The notes below the pieces were generated by a model. That model was not told where the DNA came from and ran no database searches. It worked only from the letters and a program-made list of their open reading frames with translations. Source: Osedax fenrisi (taxonomy: Eukaryota; Annelida; Polychaeta; Sabellida; Siboglinidae). From it: a stretch of DNA of 64,000 nt. The position numbers and the translations under genes are program-made. Location: NCBI GenBank assembly GCA_964019155.1, contig OZ025239.1, positions 109,744,585 through 109,808,584 of the forward strand. Reading direction: 5' to 3'. Below, piece after piece: positions 1-12,650 of this stretch (positions are counted from its first letter, which is position 1; every line of letters starts with the position of its first letter).

Positions 1-270
1 GTGTGTTTGTGTGTTGTTTGTTTGTGTGTGTGTGTTGTGTGTGTGTTTGTGTGTTGTTTGTTTGTGTTTCCGTATGGTTTATATTATAAATAAACACAAT
101 GGACTTCGTAGACTCCTACAATATAACCCTTACGATATACATTGTATACGATACGTCTATAGAAAGAGTACCTATATATCTAGCGCCGCATGTCACACAC
201 ACACACACACACACAAGCACACACACAGGCACACACAGGTGTGTGCGCGCACATGTGTAGTTGGACCATC
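1..270. repeat. TG/CA-rich simple repeat
   Basis: The window opens in imperfect (TG)n/TTTG sequence (1-70) and has a (CA)n stretch at 192-240. Open frames here only translate the repeat (Cys/Val or His/Thr strings). No gene is seen. Confidence 0.8.
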
Positions 271-1089
271 GATGTAAATAAAAGTTGTATTTATATCGAT
301 GCGTTGGAATGGTACAATAGTATGAAACAAACGAGTACCACCTACTATAGTATCGTATACTACCTACTATAGTAGGAAGAACACGGTACGTAGTTACTAT
401 AGGGCTGATATAACTTACGTAGTATCTACAAAGCCCGGGCTGGCTTTAGTATTACGGTAAAGTATTAAGTCTACTAGTATAGTAGTGTGTAATGTCGGTT
501 GTGTTTACCTGCAGTAAATGCACTACTATTTATAGCGTATCTACAGCTCTGTAGTGGATGTCGCTACTATACATGTAGTATACTGTACACTATAGTGTGT
601 TGCATGCGCACATCTATTCGCTACATACACGTCGCACACACCAACTAATTAGCTACATAGATAGTAACTAACTATAGTTAGTATACTTATATACATATAT
701 GTATAAACTATATATCTTATGAGTATAGTAATATAGATCTATACTATAGTATATTATAGATATATACTATAGTATAGTAGTGTACACTATATACTGTATA
801 GTATACTATATATACTATAGTATAGATCTACTATACTGTATACTATATATAGTGTAGATATATACTATAGTATAATGTAGATCTATACTATAGTATAGTA
901 GTATAAATATATACAATAGTAGTATATAACCGTACCACGTTTAGCGTATTATTCCCAGAGTGTACATTGAACTATAGGGCATTGCCCTGGTGCGTGGTAC
1001 ACATGTATATAGTATATACAGCCTCGCATGCTACACACACACACACTAACTACACTATTTACTGACCGCTCCACTGTATACACACACAC
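271..1089. other. non-coding, dense in self-complementary ACTATAGT words
   Basis: No coding signal. From about 330 to 930 the DNA is dominated by variations of the self-complementary words ACTATAGT and TATACTATAGTATA mixed with AGATCTA, which would allow many short hairpins. No terminal repeats or target duplication could be set. Confidence 0.5.
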
Positions 1090-1489
1090 CGCACCGCATG
1101 AATAATCATCGGATAGGGCTGGCCGGTGCGAAAGTTCACGTGTGCGGTGTGCGCGTGAGAGAGAGCGATTCCCCCGCCCGCACCGCGATGACACGCGCAC
1201 ACACGTTCACGTCGGTACTACTACCGCAGCGTCGGACGTGACTAATGCACGAAGGCGTGTTAGTGTGTGCGTGTTAGTGTGCGCGTGTGCGTGTGTGTGT
1301 GCGTGCGTGTGTGTGTGTGCGTGCGCGTGTGAGTGTGGGAAACGTGCTCCACACGCGCGACGCTCGCGTTATGCGAGGAATGTGTTCGCGTGCGGGTGCG
1401 GTGCGCGTCGATGACGTCACAGTCGCACGCCGGTGCGCTAGTTCTAGGTAAATAGATACCGGACGAGATATTAGCGCTTTCCTCGGCAG
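1090..1489. other. GC- and CpG-rich segment with (GT)n
   Basis: This stretch is markedly richer in GC and CpG than its surroundings (for example around 1160-1200 and 1350-1430) and contains an imperfect (GT)n/(GCGT)n run at 1258-1335. It could be part of a gene or promoter, but no start codon with convincing protein follows. Confidence 0.35.
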
Positions 1490-1797
1490 ACCGGTGTACC
1501 CCCACCAGCTCTACCCCCACCAGCTCTACCACCACCAGCTCTACCACCACCAGTACTACCCCCACCAGCTCTACCCCCACCAGCACTACCACCACCAGTA
1601 CTACCACCACCAGCACTACCGTTATAGGAAACTCTTCCCTCACGCTAAAGTCCGCTGGTAATATTATTACCGTTATTGGCTTAGTATTAATATATGAACT
1701 AATGAAAGCCCGACCATTCTATACACATGCGCATAGACACATACACACACGCACACACACGCGCACACACACATATTCATTATATTCTACTAAATAA
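1490..1797 (+). CDS. possible last exon of a mucin-like (Thr/Ser-rich) protein
   Basis: A candidate splice acceptor (TTTCCTCGGCAG) ends at 1489. Entering in the frame that starts at 1492 gives 101 open codons to a TAA at 1795-1797. The first part is about nine 15-bp repeats translating as TPTSS/TTTST units, the composition of O-glycosylated mucin domains. Then come NSS, a sequon-like site, and a short hydrophobic stretch (AGNIITVIGLVLIYEL), which could be a membrane segment or the core of a GPI-attachment signal. The tail runs into a (CA)n simple repeat read as His-Thr-Arg. No upstream exon was found, so this may be a chance open frame over a minisatellite. The hydrophobic segment outside the repeat is the main reason to keep it. 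Confidence 0.3.
1498..1622. repeat. 15-bp minisatellite
   Basis: About eight copies of a 15-bp unit close to ACCCCCACCAGCTCT. The period is a multiple of three, so both strands stay open through it. The minus-strand reading (Val/Leu/Glu repeats) has no other support. Confidence 0.85.
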
Positions 1798-3052
1798 AGA
1801 AGCCCTATAGGAAATGACATATATAATATTTTCACAAATTATAAACTTAATATATATATATACTTATACATGTATGATATTATATAAAATAAAAATATGA
1901 TTTATGTTATGGATATAATATTGCAGAATAATAATATTTCAGTAGAATACAAATAAACTGTGTATAGTATAAATAGTGTAAACTGTAATATGTGAATATC
2001 TATAGAAATGTAAATGTGCACCCATATAAAGCAATATCACTAATCTAATATAGTGTTGAAATAACAGTATATTGATAGTAGTGACCTTTATGTACAGTAA
2101 GATAGAACGGGTAGAATTCACTTCCAAATATAAATCAATAGAAATCATAGTACACACACTGTGAATTCAAATTCAATATTGCTCATAAACACATTTATAT
2201 ATGAATTTATTATTATATATATATGTATATAGTATATAGAGATGAAAATATATGATTTTATATGAAATTTTATAAATATATTATTTATATAATATATTTA
2301 AATTATTATTATCTATTAGTATATTATAATGAAAACATATATAAAAATATTAATTAAATAATATTAAGTTAATCATTAATCAACTGATAATACAATTATA
2401 CATAAAAATACACTCAAACTTATTAAAAAAATACATAATGACATTTTTTTAAATAATCATTATTTTGGTAAAAACAAAAAATTACTAAATTATAATTTAT
2501 AAAATTATAATAACAAACAAATAATCTGGTGTTATCTATGACTATATTCTAGAAAAACAAATGTGCAGCAATTTTAAATGATTCTAATTCATCTTCAATC
2601 ATATTGATTTTTAAATAATCAATATAATAAAAATAATAAATAAAGGTTATTTGTAAGTATTTGTTAGTGTTGTATAGACCCATAGGGGTATAGGATATAT
2701 ACATGCATATGGGAATTTAATATTAATAATATAATGTGTACATCATAAATAACAAAGTGTTGTTAATAATAAACATAAGGACAGGACATCATCTTATGAA
2801 TATTAATAGAAATATTTATGTTAATATTGAATGATATTATAATATTGCAATATGGACTATGAATATACTTTTTATTTACAAATGTATATAAGATATACAT
2901 TATGTCTTTGTTATCAAAGAAAAATATAAATATCTCTGAAGATATATATTTTGACAAACCATAGTATGTATCTGATAAAAATGATCATTGCAAGATAAAT
3001 AGAACATATGTAATATCCTTGGTATACACAATAGAAATGCATGGTAGTAACT
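1798..3052. other. AT-rich non-coding DNA
   Basis: Low-complexity AT sequence. I see no exon with bounded splice sites, RNA gene or recognisable element. Confidence 0.6.
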
Positions 3053-3539
3053 AGTGATGTAAATGATGCCGAGATTTTTGATACCGAGCCGAGACTATTG
3101 GTTACTGATTCCGAGCCGAGACTTTAGTCAAACGAGCTCGAACCGAACCGAGACTCTAGCCAAGCGAGCCCGAGCCGAGTTGAGACTTTTACAAAACATT
3201 AGCGATAAGAAATGATGCTTTTTTGAAATTACATTTTAATACTCATTTTTATATATTTCACATTTACATCAATTTAAAAAAAATAATCTGCGCCAACTTC
3301 GCGATTCAGTGAATAATAATGTAAATTTCATCTAGTGGTGTAAATAATACCGCACTTTTTGATAACGGGCCGATAACTTTTGGTTATTGATGCCGAGCCG
3401 AGACTTTCATTTTCGGAAAAAAAAACGAGCCCGAGCCGAGCCGAGACTCTAACCAAACGAGCCTAAGCAGAGTTGAAACTTTAGCTAACTAAGACTGAGA
3501 CAGCATCATGCTTTAGATTTGAGCATTATTTACATCACT
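3053..3539. mobile_element. TIR element with GCCGAGCCGAGAC motif array (copy 1)
   Basis: The ends AGTGATGTAAATGATG and ATTATTTACATCACT are inverted. The interior repeats GAGCCGAGAC-type motifs. A second start-like sequence at about 3334 (CTAGTGGTGTAAATAATACC) suggests two overlapping or nested units. An inverted relative lies at 41272-41739. The TAGTGATGTAAA terminus resembles those of some hAT elements (family knowledge), but no clean target duplication was found. Confidence 0.7.
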
Positions 3540-4620
3540 ATTAGTAACTAACAATAAAGAATAGTAATTCCTCCTATGTAATAGAATGAAAGGTTTACTA
3601 AAGGAGTGCTTGTTATTTTGTGAAAGGTCTAGTATATAAATAAAGAACACCAGAGCCTATTTTATACCAAAAGCAGGCCTGATTTTTATAGTCAGATATT
3701 AGCTGTATTCTAGTAGATAGAAATATGGAAAATAGTATCAAATCGTAACTTTTAGATGAATAGTCTATAAATAAAATATACTTCTTATTTTTTAGTTTAG
3801 TTCAGTGCAGAAAAAAGAAAAATAAATTTTTTTTCTATTTTATATTGTTCTTTAAATTTTTAAAATAGTTTTGTAAACCAATCATTTATATAAATTACTT
3901 CGAAGATTAGTAAGGTGTTCTTTTAATACATCGGGTTCATCAAAATGTCATATAAGTTATGTATTTGATTAATTATTTGACTACAAAGTATAATTCTAAA
4001 TTGATAATTCTGAAATTATATAAATTATTAAACAGTATTATGGCATATATATTTATGAGAGTTATATACGATTATTTGATCATTGAATATCTATAAGAAT
4101 GTTTATTGAACACCATTCACCATCACTAATAAGACTTCTAAGAATAATAATTGTATGTATTACTGAAGTTGTTTTATAAATAAATACATCTAACTATACT
4201 TATATTATATTATATTATATAAGTTATATATCTATCATGATGATGCTCATGTATATACATTAAGGACATTTACATTTATTATAAGTGAAATATTTCAAAG
4301 TAATTGAGAAAAATATATTCAAATCCATACTGCATATAAACGCAAGTATATTAATATATAATTAAATTTGATATCGCGTAAAATTATTATACAAATAAAT
4401 AAATAAACACAAACATCAACAATTTATAGTATTCGTATAGTAATATACTAGGGGGTTAACTACAGTTGCTGCTGATGATGATACTAGCAGATAGGGTATA
4501 GGTAGTGTAGTGGTGTGGTGGTAACAAATTTGTTCACACAGTGTTGTAAGCATACAGGCTTTAGTGCTATGTGGACAATAAATAGCAAAGATAATGAAGA
4601 GACACCATCATACATGTGTG
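3540..4620. other. AT-rich non-coding DNA
   Basis: No gene, RNA or bounded repeat recognised. Confidence 0.6.
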
Positions 4621-4628
4621 GTTTACAT

Positions 4629-4683
4629 AGTAGTATCAGTAGCAGTAGCAGTAGCAGTAGCAGTAGCAGTAGCAGTAGTAGCA

Positions 4684-4723
<40 letters not shown>

Positions 4724-5012
4724 CAGTATCTGTAGAAGTAGCAGTAGCAGTAGCAGTAGCAGTAGCAGTAGCAGTAGCAGTAGCAGTAGTAGTAGTAGTA
4801 GAAGTATCTGTAGTAGTAGTAGTAGCAGTAGCTGTAGCAGTAGCTGTAGCAGTAGAAATAGCTGTAGCAGTAGCTGTAGCAGTAGCAGTGGTAGTAGTAG
4901 TAGTAGTAGTAGTAGAAGTATCTGTAGAAGTAGTAGTAGCAGTAGCTGTAGCAGTAGCTGTAGCAGTAGAAATAGCTGTAGCAGTAGCTGTAGCAGTAGC
5001 AGTGGTAGTAGT
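4629..5012. repeat. imperfect AGT/GCAGTA trinucleotide repeat
   Basis: Nearly 400 bp of AGT triplets interrupted by AGC, AGA and TGT. Internal 40-60-bp blocks (containing TAGAAATAGCTGTAGC) are themselves duplicated at about 4850 and 4970. All frames are open as poly-Ser, poly-Val, poly-Thr or poly-Leu, so these frames are not evidence for protein. Confidence 0.9.
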
Positions 5013-5019
5013 AGTATCC

Positions 5020-6300
5020 ATATAGTAGAACGCAATATTAAATATATCCTAGTGATGTGTTAGTTAATCATTTAAAGTGTTGGCATAATGAGTGTTGGGT
5101 AGGTCAACTGTCTCCTCTCGTTTAGTCGATCAGTTAGTTATGACACATGTCATATGTCTGACTACCTGGCTACCTTTACGCCTATGCTAGATATAAAACA
5201 TGATCTCTAATCGATCAAGTAGCTGATTCAGATGCCAACGACTAATGATAGCTGGATGTATGATCGTGCATTTAATGGAGGTCGTGGTTCTATTAACCTG
5301 GATGCTGGGGCACTGCGTTAAGCTTCGTATATAAGTAATAAAGTGAATTAAGCGAGGTGTCTTATATAATCGTTTTATATGATTAATATAGAATTTCTAG
5401 TCAATCGATAATTGAAATATGCTTAAATAATTGATGAAATAATAACTCATATAATAGCTGAATATATGTTTACATGTATATGTTCGAATTTGTTTATATA
5501 TAAATTCATATTTATGAGAGTAGTGTTTATATGTATATATAATATATTATATATATATATATAAATAATACACAATATTATTTATAATACATGCTCATTG
5601 ATGTATGATGTTATACAATTGATATATGATAATGTGAACTGGACAATGTCCAGTCATCCAATGGATGTACAATATTGACAGATAGATGTAATCTACAATA
5701 AATGATATATAAGTATATAGGCATACATTATATATATATATACATTAATTTACACAATATACACAATAACAGATATCATATTATATAAATATCATATTAA
5801 TAAATAAGATAATAAATATATATATATATATATATAATGTAAAATATAATAAAACAATAGATTTTACATATATATATATATGTACACATATATATGTAAA
5901 ATTTATTGGTATTATTATGTTTTATCTAAAAATTGTATAAATAATTACGAATATCAACTTTATATTAATAATATTTAATCGCCGACATTTTAAAAAGTAG
6001 TAGCGCATTGGTAGAACAGGATTAATAAGGTAGAGTAAGGTTAGCAGTAAAATGGAGTTGGTATTGATATAGTGGGGTTAGTATTGATGATCGCAATGTA
6101 GAACAGGGAATACATTGCAGAAAAAATCTATAATTTATAAAATATTATCGATAACAAAATATGTTATATGAAATGTTAAACAATCGCGATATTTTTAATG
6201 ATATAAACAATAGTATAGAATTCTCATTACACGAATATTATATACCTCAGGGGTAAGTTGTAAATCTCTAAATCTGAGATCTCACTCGCGTATATTCGCT
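5020..6300. other. non-coding DNA with (AT)n runs
   Basis: The first 330 bases are of mixed composition without a convincing exon; the rest is AT-rich with several (AT)n tracts. Nothing else recognised. Confidence 0.55.
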
Positions 6301-6301
6301 T

Positions 6302-6925
6302 CACAAACATTGTACATGTTTGATCTATAAAACAGAGAATATTCACAAACATTGTACATGTTTGATCTATAAAACAGAGAATATTCACAAACATTGTACA
6401 TGTTTGATCTATAAAACAGAGAATATTCACAAACATTGTACATGTTTGATCTATAAAACTGAGAATATTCACAAACATTGTACATGTTTGTCTATAAAAC
6501 AGATAATATTCACAAACATTGTACATGTTTGATCTATAAAACCGAGAATATTCACAAACATTGTACATGTTTGTCTATAAAACAGATAATATTCACAAAC
6601 ATTGTACATGTTTGTCTATAAAACCGATAATATTCACAAACATTGTAGATGTTTGATCTATAAAACCGAGAATATTCACAAACATTGTATATGTTTGATC
6701 TAAAAAACCGAGAATATTCACAAACATTGTTTATGTTTGATCTATAAAACCGATAATATTCACAAACATCGTACATGTTTGATCTATAAAACCGATAATA
6801 TTCACAAACATTGTTTATGTTTGATCTATAAATCCGAGAATATTCACAAACATTGTACATGTTTGATCAATAAAACCGAGAATATTCACAAACATTGTAC
6901 ATGTTTGATCTATAAAACCGCGTTT
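6302..6925. repeat. 42-bp minisatellite with a hairpin in every unit
   Basis: About 15 tandem copies of a 42-bp unit (a few are 41 bp). Each unit contains CAAACATTGTACATGTTTG, whose arms CAAACAT and ATGTTTG pair around five bases. Units vary at a few positions (ACAGAG, ACCGAG, ACCGAT), so the array has homogenised in blocks. The period is a multiple of three, which keeps long frames open on both strands. There are no unique spacers, so it is not a CRISPR array. Confidence 0.95.
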
Positions 6926-7874
6926 ATTCGCGGGTATGACTTCATCATGACTCCCTCCCGAAACTATGAAATCATTCGGCTAGGCAGCTAGAGAAGTTAG
7001 CTTACTCGTTAATATTCCGTAGCGCTCGTACCGTAATGAACTCACACTAACTATGCGGAAGTGCAACGCGTTATTATTATTATTTATAATGAAAAAAGTG
7101 CGGAATGGGGAAATGCATCTTCATCCCCTACTTTTCGCGTACGCGTCGCTGTATATTATTTTGTATACGTCGCTTAAAACGATACTTATAGTTCTAGTTC
7201 TATTATTCCGATAGTCGTATAGATAATTCCGCTACCTTCCGTACACTTTTCCGAAGTTCAAATCCCGGTACAGCGGTAAAATTTATATAAAATTGTATAT
7301 TCTATATAGGAATCACGATCCGACTCCATTGCGTTAACGATGGCGGTATTATACAATAGTGATTCAATCTATCTCTATTTCCATATTATAATACCCGTCT
7401 AAAGTTGACGAGGAGGACTCACTTCAGGCGAATATTACGCACTACTATTTGCGAATAATAATCGCGATTATTAATCGAATATGTTAGATTTTTAAACATC
7501 GTGTTTGCATCGAATATTTACGAATGCGATGGTTTCGAGAGCATATTCACTAGTGTAGCCACCCCGGCCGCGTAACGCGATAGTAAAATGCCGTAGTTTC
7601 ACTGAATCGCATGCAATATTTGGTCGTTCACCAACATATTATACACACCGATACATCGTAATGAACTTACTAACTATGTGCGGGGCGAATCCAGGTGGGA
7701 TAGGGGCATGTGATCTCCCCTCAACAGATTTATATATATAATAATAATCATAATAATAAATATTAATGAATAGTTTTAAATTGTACATTTTTTTTCGTAT
7801 TAAATATATAATTATTTATGTTATTATTTAAGGGCTTCAGATTAACATCAATATCTTTTCTATGCTGTCGCCCG

Positions 7875-7911
<37 letters not shown>

Positions 7912-10046
7912 AATTTATGTAACATCTTTACATATATTACAATGTAAATGCATTTATTTTTGAATTTTTCCCTTCCCTTCACAAATTCCTTGATATGCCC
8001 CTGACTAATCATCATTTAATGGTACTACGCTATAATGCATTCACGCTGATATGTAAATATTCAATCTATACATGTGGCATTACTTCCGCATATACTCGGC
8101 ATAAAGCGCCGTGCTATATCTGTGGGGAAACTTTCGATATAACCCTTATTTTCTATATATAATGCTATCTTTATATTTACTTTGTGTTTTATTACGATAT
8201 AGTAATATTATCCTAATCATTATATACATATATAAATATAATTCGCGTAACGCTTAATGCTTAATGCTTTATATATATATATATATATACAAATATATTC
8301 ATGAATAAATAGAACTATAATAATTACATATAATGATTATTATAACGTAAACTAAGTTATATAATTATTATAACATATAGATATAATATATAAAACTAAT
8401 AAAGAATTGAAAAATGGCATGTTATTACTGGTATTATAGATTCTCATTTAATATAATCAATATTTAATTATAATATAGTAATGACTATATGTATTATATC
8501 ATATTTATCATTACTACAATACTAGTAGTAGCAGTATTAGTAATAGCGTATGTATTAGTAATATAGAGTATGTATTAGTGGTATGATCATCTTAAAGATG
8601 GTCTTAAGAAAATGTCCTTAAGAAGTGTTTGTGTATATGAAATTAGTTATCACCTTATAATTATATTATAGTATAATAATATATAGTATGAATTTATTAT
8701 AAAATACATGATAAACATTCTATTATATATAAATAATATACTAGATACTACTCTAATACTACTTCAATTTTATATTTAATAAAATATTATTATAATAATT
8801 AAATAATTAAATATATAATATATCCTACTTTATTTACAATATATATATATATATATAATATATTTAATAAAATATTAGATATAAATTATATATTATAATA
8901 TATAAACACATTTATAAACAAGGATTTATAAGACTTATTTCCACTTTGATGCATAACATTTATGCTAAATCAATGTATGTTATAATAAACTATATATTAT
9001 AATAATTATATACTCTATTATAGAATTTATAATATACTATATAATGTAGTATATTATATAGCATATAGGCTAAATGATAGTGTAAATAGTATAATATATA
9101 ATGATATATAATATATATAAACTAAAAAAACTATAAAACTAATATAAACAATTAAATAGTATACTAGTATTATACTACTAAGTAGTGACTATAATAGTCA
9201 TTATATTTTATAGTATAAGGTTATCAGACAAATAACCATATGAATTAATAATATCATTACTAAACTAGAACATAAATAATAGTTATTTATTGAAATAGCA
9301 ATAAGTTTTCAATTGACATGATAACGTAAATACTCATAAACTAAATGACATATTATTTATTTCAAATTTCATCGATTCTATATTTACTTTTACGGCGAAT
9401 TAACTATGGCTAGCAACAGATAACGTGAATTTTTCGCGTGCATACGTGAAAAAGTGGTATCGTAAAGCATCCCTATTTAATAGATAAGAAAAATCGCGCT
9501 ATTTCAAACTGTTACGCGTAAAACTTACTTGTTTATAGTAGATAATAATAACGCCGATCGACTGCTACTGTTATATACTCTACTGTTATGGTGAAATTCC
9601 TAAGTCAAAATGGCCGTTTGCGTCCGCCTTCTATATTTGCGTACGTTCGACGTAGCCTAGTCGTAGTAGTAGTAGTACTAGTAGTAGTAGTAATACTATA
9701 GTATACTACTATATCGTAGTACTTTAGAGAACTGTAATCGTTTACGTGTTGGTATCGATTATTTATTGCTAACCGAATTACTAGAACTATTGGTTTTCGT
9801 TTAGCCCCGTATAAATTAAGTATTGTTAAGTTCGTGCATAAAGATGCAGACGATTTGTACTATTATACGAAGTATTTATATTTATTTTTTTACATTTGAT
9901 AAAATGTAGACTGGTAAATGCTATTACATTGCAATTATTGTTATCTATATCTCTCTCGCTAACTATCCACTTTATACATAAATATATATATATGACGTAA
10001 TAGTAAACTATATTTTATTATATATGAGTCATATAATATGACGCAT
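6926..10046. other. non-coding DNA; moderate-GC islands at 6930-7700 and 9400-9800
   Basis: Two islands have more CpG than their surroundings. The sequence near 7020 (ACCGTAATGAACTCACACTAACTATG) has a relative near 7658. Otherwise AT-rich DNA, (AT)n at 7880-7909 and an (AGT)n run near 9660-9690. No exon chain could be built. Confidence 0.5.
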
Positions 10047-10290
10047 CCCAGCAAACATTAATAGCCTCATAATAGCAGCATAACAGTATATTTAATAGCC
10101 TCAAATGTTCACATTGTGCTATTATGCTGCTATTAGGTTGCCATTAAATATATATTATGCTGCTATTAATTTGTCATGCTATTATGCTGCTGTTATGTTG
10201 CTATTTAAAGTATATTATGCTATTATGCTGCTATTAATTTTAAAAGTATATTATGCTGCTATTATATTGCTATTATTAGAATAACATCAT
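10047..10290. mobile_element. CCCAGCAAACA element, one end plus tandem TATTATGCTGC motifs
   Basis: Begins CCCAGCAAACATTAATAGCC and continues with repeated TATTATGCTGCTATT words on both strands. The same start is seen at 49307 and, diverged, in the large palindrome at 31213-31835. The far end is not clear. Confidence 0.6.
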
Positions 10291-10421
10291 TTAAATGATG
10301 TTATCAATTGAATAGACCTATATAAATAAATATGTATATTATATATATGGCACTGTAATAAGGGTAGCCAGTAATGACCACCCTAATCAGGATCCCCCTA
10401 TATGGATACTAATATGTCCCT

Positions 10422-10556
10422 CCTAAATGCACTACTATTAAAATGAATTAGTTTCATGAATATTACCAAGACCTCCTATAACCTCCTATAGCCGAGGTTA
10501 TAGGAGGTCTTGATAATACTACGAAACTATTATATTTAAATAGTAGTGTATTTAAC
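10422..10556. repeat. hairpin around a palindromic micro-element
   Basis: Outer arms of roughly 35-40 bp (CACTACTATT at 10429 and its complement near 10541, plus TAGTTTC/GAAACTA) surround the palindromic insertion at 10467-10512. A fold-back element may have received the insertion at its centre, or the two may be one larger palindrome. Confidence 0.6.
10467..10512. mobile_element. palindromic micro-element, copy 1 (46 bp)
   Basis: CAAGACCTCCTATAACCTC at the left and GAGGTTATAGGAGGTCTTG at the right are exact inverted repeats separated by eight bases (CTATAGCC). It is flanked by ATATTAC (10460-10466) and ATAATAC (10513-10519), a 6-of-7 direct repeat. Confidence 0.8.
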
Positions 10557-11078
10557 AAATATATCTTAATGAAACACGTATTTAATAATATATGGGTGTA
10601 TATAAATTATTTTAATATGCCAAAACAAATTATAGGTTACACTTAACACTTTTTAAAAAATAGTATACAAAATGGGCTTTATTGTATTGTTACCTACATT
10701 GTATTTTCAGAGTAGGCCTATCTGAATCAGGAATATATACAAATAGCTATTAGTATCTAGATAATATATTCAATTGTAGTAGTATATATCCATATAGGGT
10801 ATATATCCTAATAGGGTATATATATAATAATAATTATTATAAAATCATATTTTGCAATTGCCTGGGTGAAGGAAGAAGCAGAGCTTATCAAGTCTTTCAC
10901 CCATTTATAATTACGAGGAGAAAAAATAATATAAGAATATAATTAAAAACAAGAAATAGTAGAACAAAAAATAGAGTAAAAAATTAAATTATTAAAATAA
11001 ATCATCAACTCATAAAGCATAAACAACCATAGTATATCAACTTTCCGAATGTGGGTTTATCAAGTCCAAAACCTTAGG

Positions 11079-11079
<1 letters not shown>

Positions 11080-11124
<45 letters not shown>
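11080..11124. repeat. (AT)n with short inverted ends
   Basis: GGAATATAT...ATATATTCC; an AT dinucleotide tract whose GC-containing edges are inverted. Confidence 0.8.
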
Positions 11125-11126
<2 letters not shown>

Positions 11127-11171
11127 CGTCACAGCCTCGAGGTTTTCTATTATATATATCATATATAATAT

Positions 11172-11820
11172 ATGTCGGATTGCTTCTTTCACTTTATTTC
11201 TAATACATCAAGTTCGTCCTCATATAAATTCTCATTAAAAATATCATTTATATTAGGATCTCTTCTGTATAGATTTTCTGTATATTGTTGCCATCTCTTT
11301 TTTATATCATTTTCTTCTGAAACCACTCTTCCATAACTTAGTTTCATAGCACCACAACTTGAGCTGCGTGATCCTGTCATCTCTTTTATTTCTTTAAACA
11401 GGTATCTTGTTTTACCCATTTTATTATTATCTTCAATTTGTTTACATTTATCTATGATGCTTTACTCTTTATCCTGCCTTGCTTTCTTCTGGAATGCTGC
11501 GTTTAGCTTTCTATATTCTTCATATTTTCCTTTACTGTGCATTTCCTTTTGCTCTTGTGCAATTTTTAAAGCTTCATCCGATAGCCATTTATAAACTTTA
11601 TTTCTTTTGACGGGACCTTTTTGTACGCTGTCTCTTTTAATATATTTCGAATATCATTCCAGAGTTCTTCAGGTTCTCTATCTTTTATTGTAAGCTCGTT
11701 AAACCTATTTTTTATCTCTACACTGTAGTCAAGTCCGATTTTTTCAACATCGTATATTGGAGTTTGCTTTGGTCGTTGTATTCGTTTGAGTTTTATCTTG
11801 ATGTCTGCTATTAGCAAAAT
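11172..11820 (-). pseudogene. LINE endonuclease-RT linker region, inverted 5' segment
   Basis: Read on the minus strand from 11817 this encodes a broken polyprotein segment: LLIADIKIKLKRIQRPKQTP near its start, GKTRYLFKEIKEMTG in the middle and VKEAIRHI at its end. In known LINEs of the endonuclease-RT type these stretches lie just upstream of the reverse transcriptase (family knowledge). Here they lie left of the RT but in the opposite orientation. The minus-strand text stops at the point in the protein (EAIRHI) a few residues before the point where plus-strand text begins (NDGIP at 11821). This is the geometry of a twin-primed 5' inversion. Stops and frameshifts (for example near 11190, 11455 and 11560) show it is dead. 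Confidence 0.85.
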
Positions 11821-12650
11821 AACGACGGAATACCTATAGAATTCCTAAAATCAGGAGGTTACGAGGCTATAAGAGTCATGACGAGTAGTACCAATAGTAT
11901 ATGGAAAACAAAGATATGGCCAAATGATTGGAAGAAATCAATATATGTTCCTATTTACAAAAATGGTGATAAAAAAGAATGTGGAAACTACAGAACAATC
12001 GCATTAATATTACATGCAAGTAAGATACTTCTGAGAATATTGCAGAAAAGGCTTGAGACCTTTCTCATCCCTGAACTACCAATAGAACAAGCCTGGTTTC
12101 GAAGAGGTAGAGGAACTAGAGACCACATTGCTAACTTGAGATGGATGATGGAAACAGCTAGAGATCATCAAATAGAACTCTTCATATGCTTCATTGACTA
12201 CAAAAAGGAATTCGACTGTGTAGATCATCAAAGACTATGGTGCACTCTCAAAGACATGGGAGTGCCCGAGCATTTGATAGTAGTGCTGAGAAATCTATAC
12301 ACAAATCAAAAATCGACTGTATGGACAGAGTATGGTGAAACAAGCAACATCCCGATTGGTAAAGTAGTACGGCAAGGATGCATCCTATCCCCATTGATAT
12401 TCAATACATATGCAGAAAGAATAATGCGATATATCGTGGAAAAGTGGGATAAAGTATTAGTATAGCATTAGTATAGGGGGAAGGAAAGTTACAAAACTTA
12501 GATATGCTGATGACACTACATTAATAGCAGGAACAAAAGATGATCTCACAGAGCTAATTACAAAAGTCAAAAGAGCAAGCGAAGAAGCCGGATTATATTT
12601 AAATGTCAAGAAAACAAAGGTGACTACAGGTAAATTGGACCATATAATAG

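Noticed and set aside
4484..5063. Long Ser-, Val-, Thr- and Leu-rich open frames
   Set aside because: They are translations of a trinucleotide repeat in all frames and no flanking exon supports them.
6302..6925. Regular repeats resembling a CRISPR array
   Set aside because: The 42-bp units are directly adjacent without unique spacers, and the DNA is eukaryotic.
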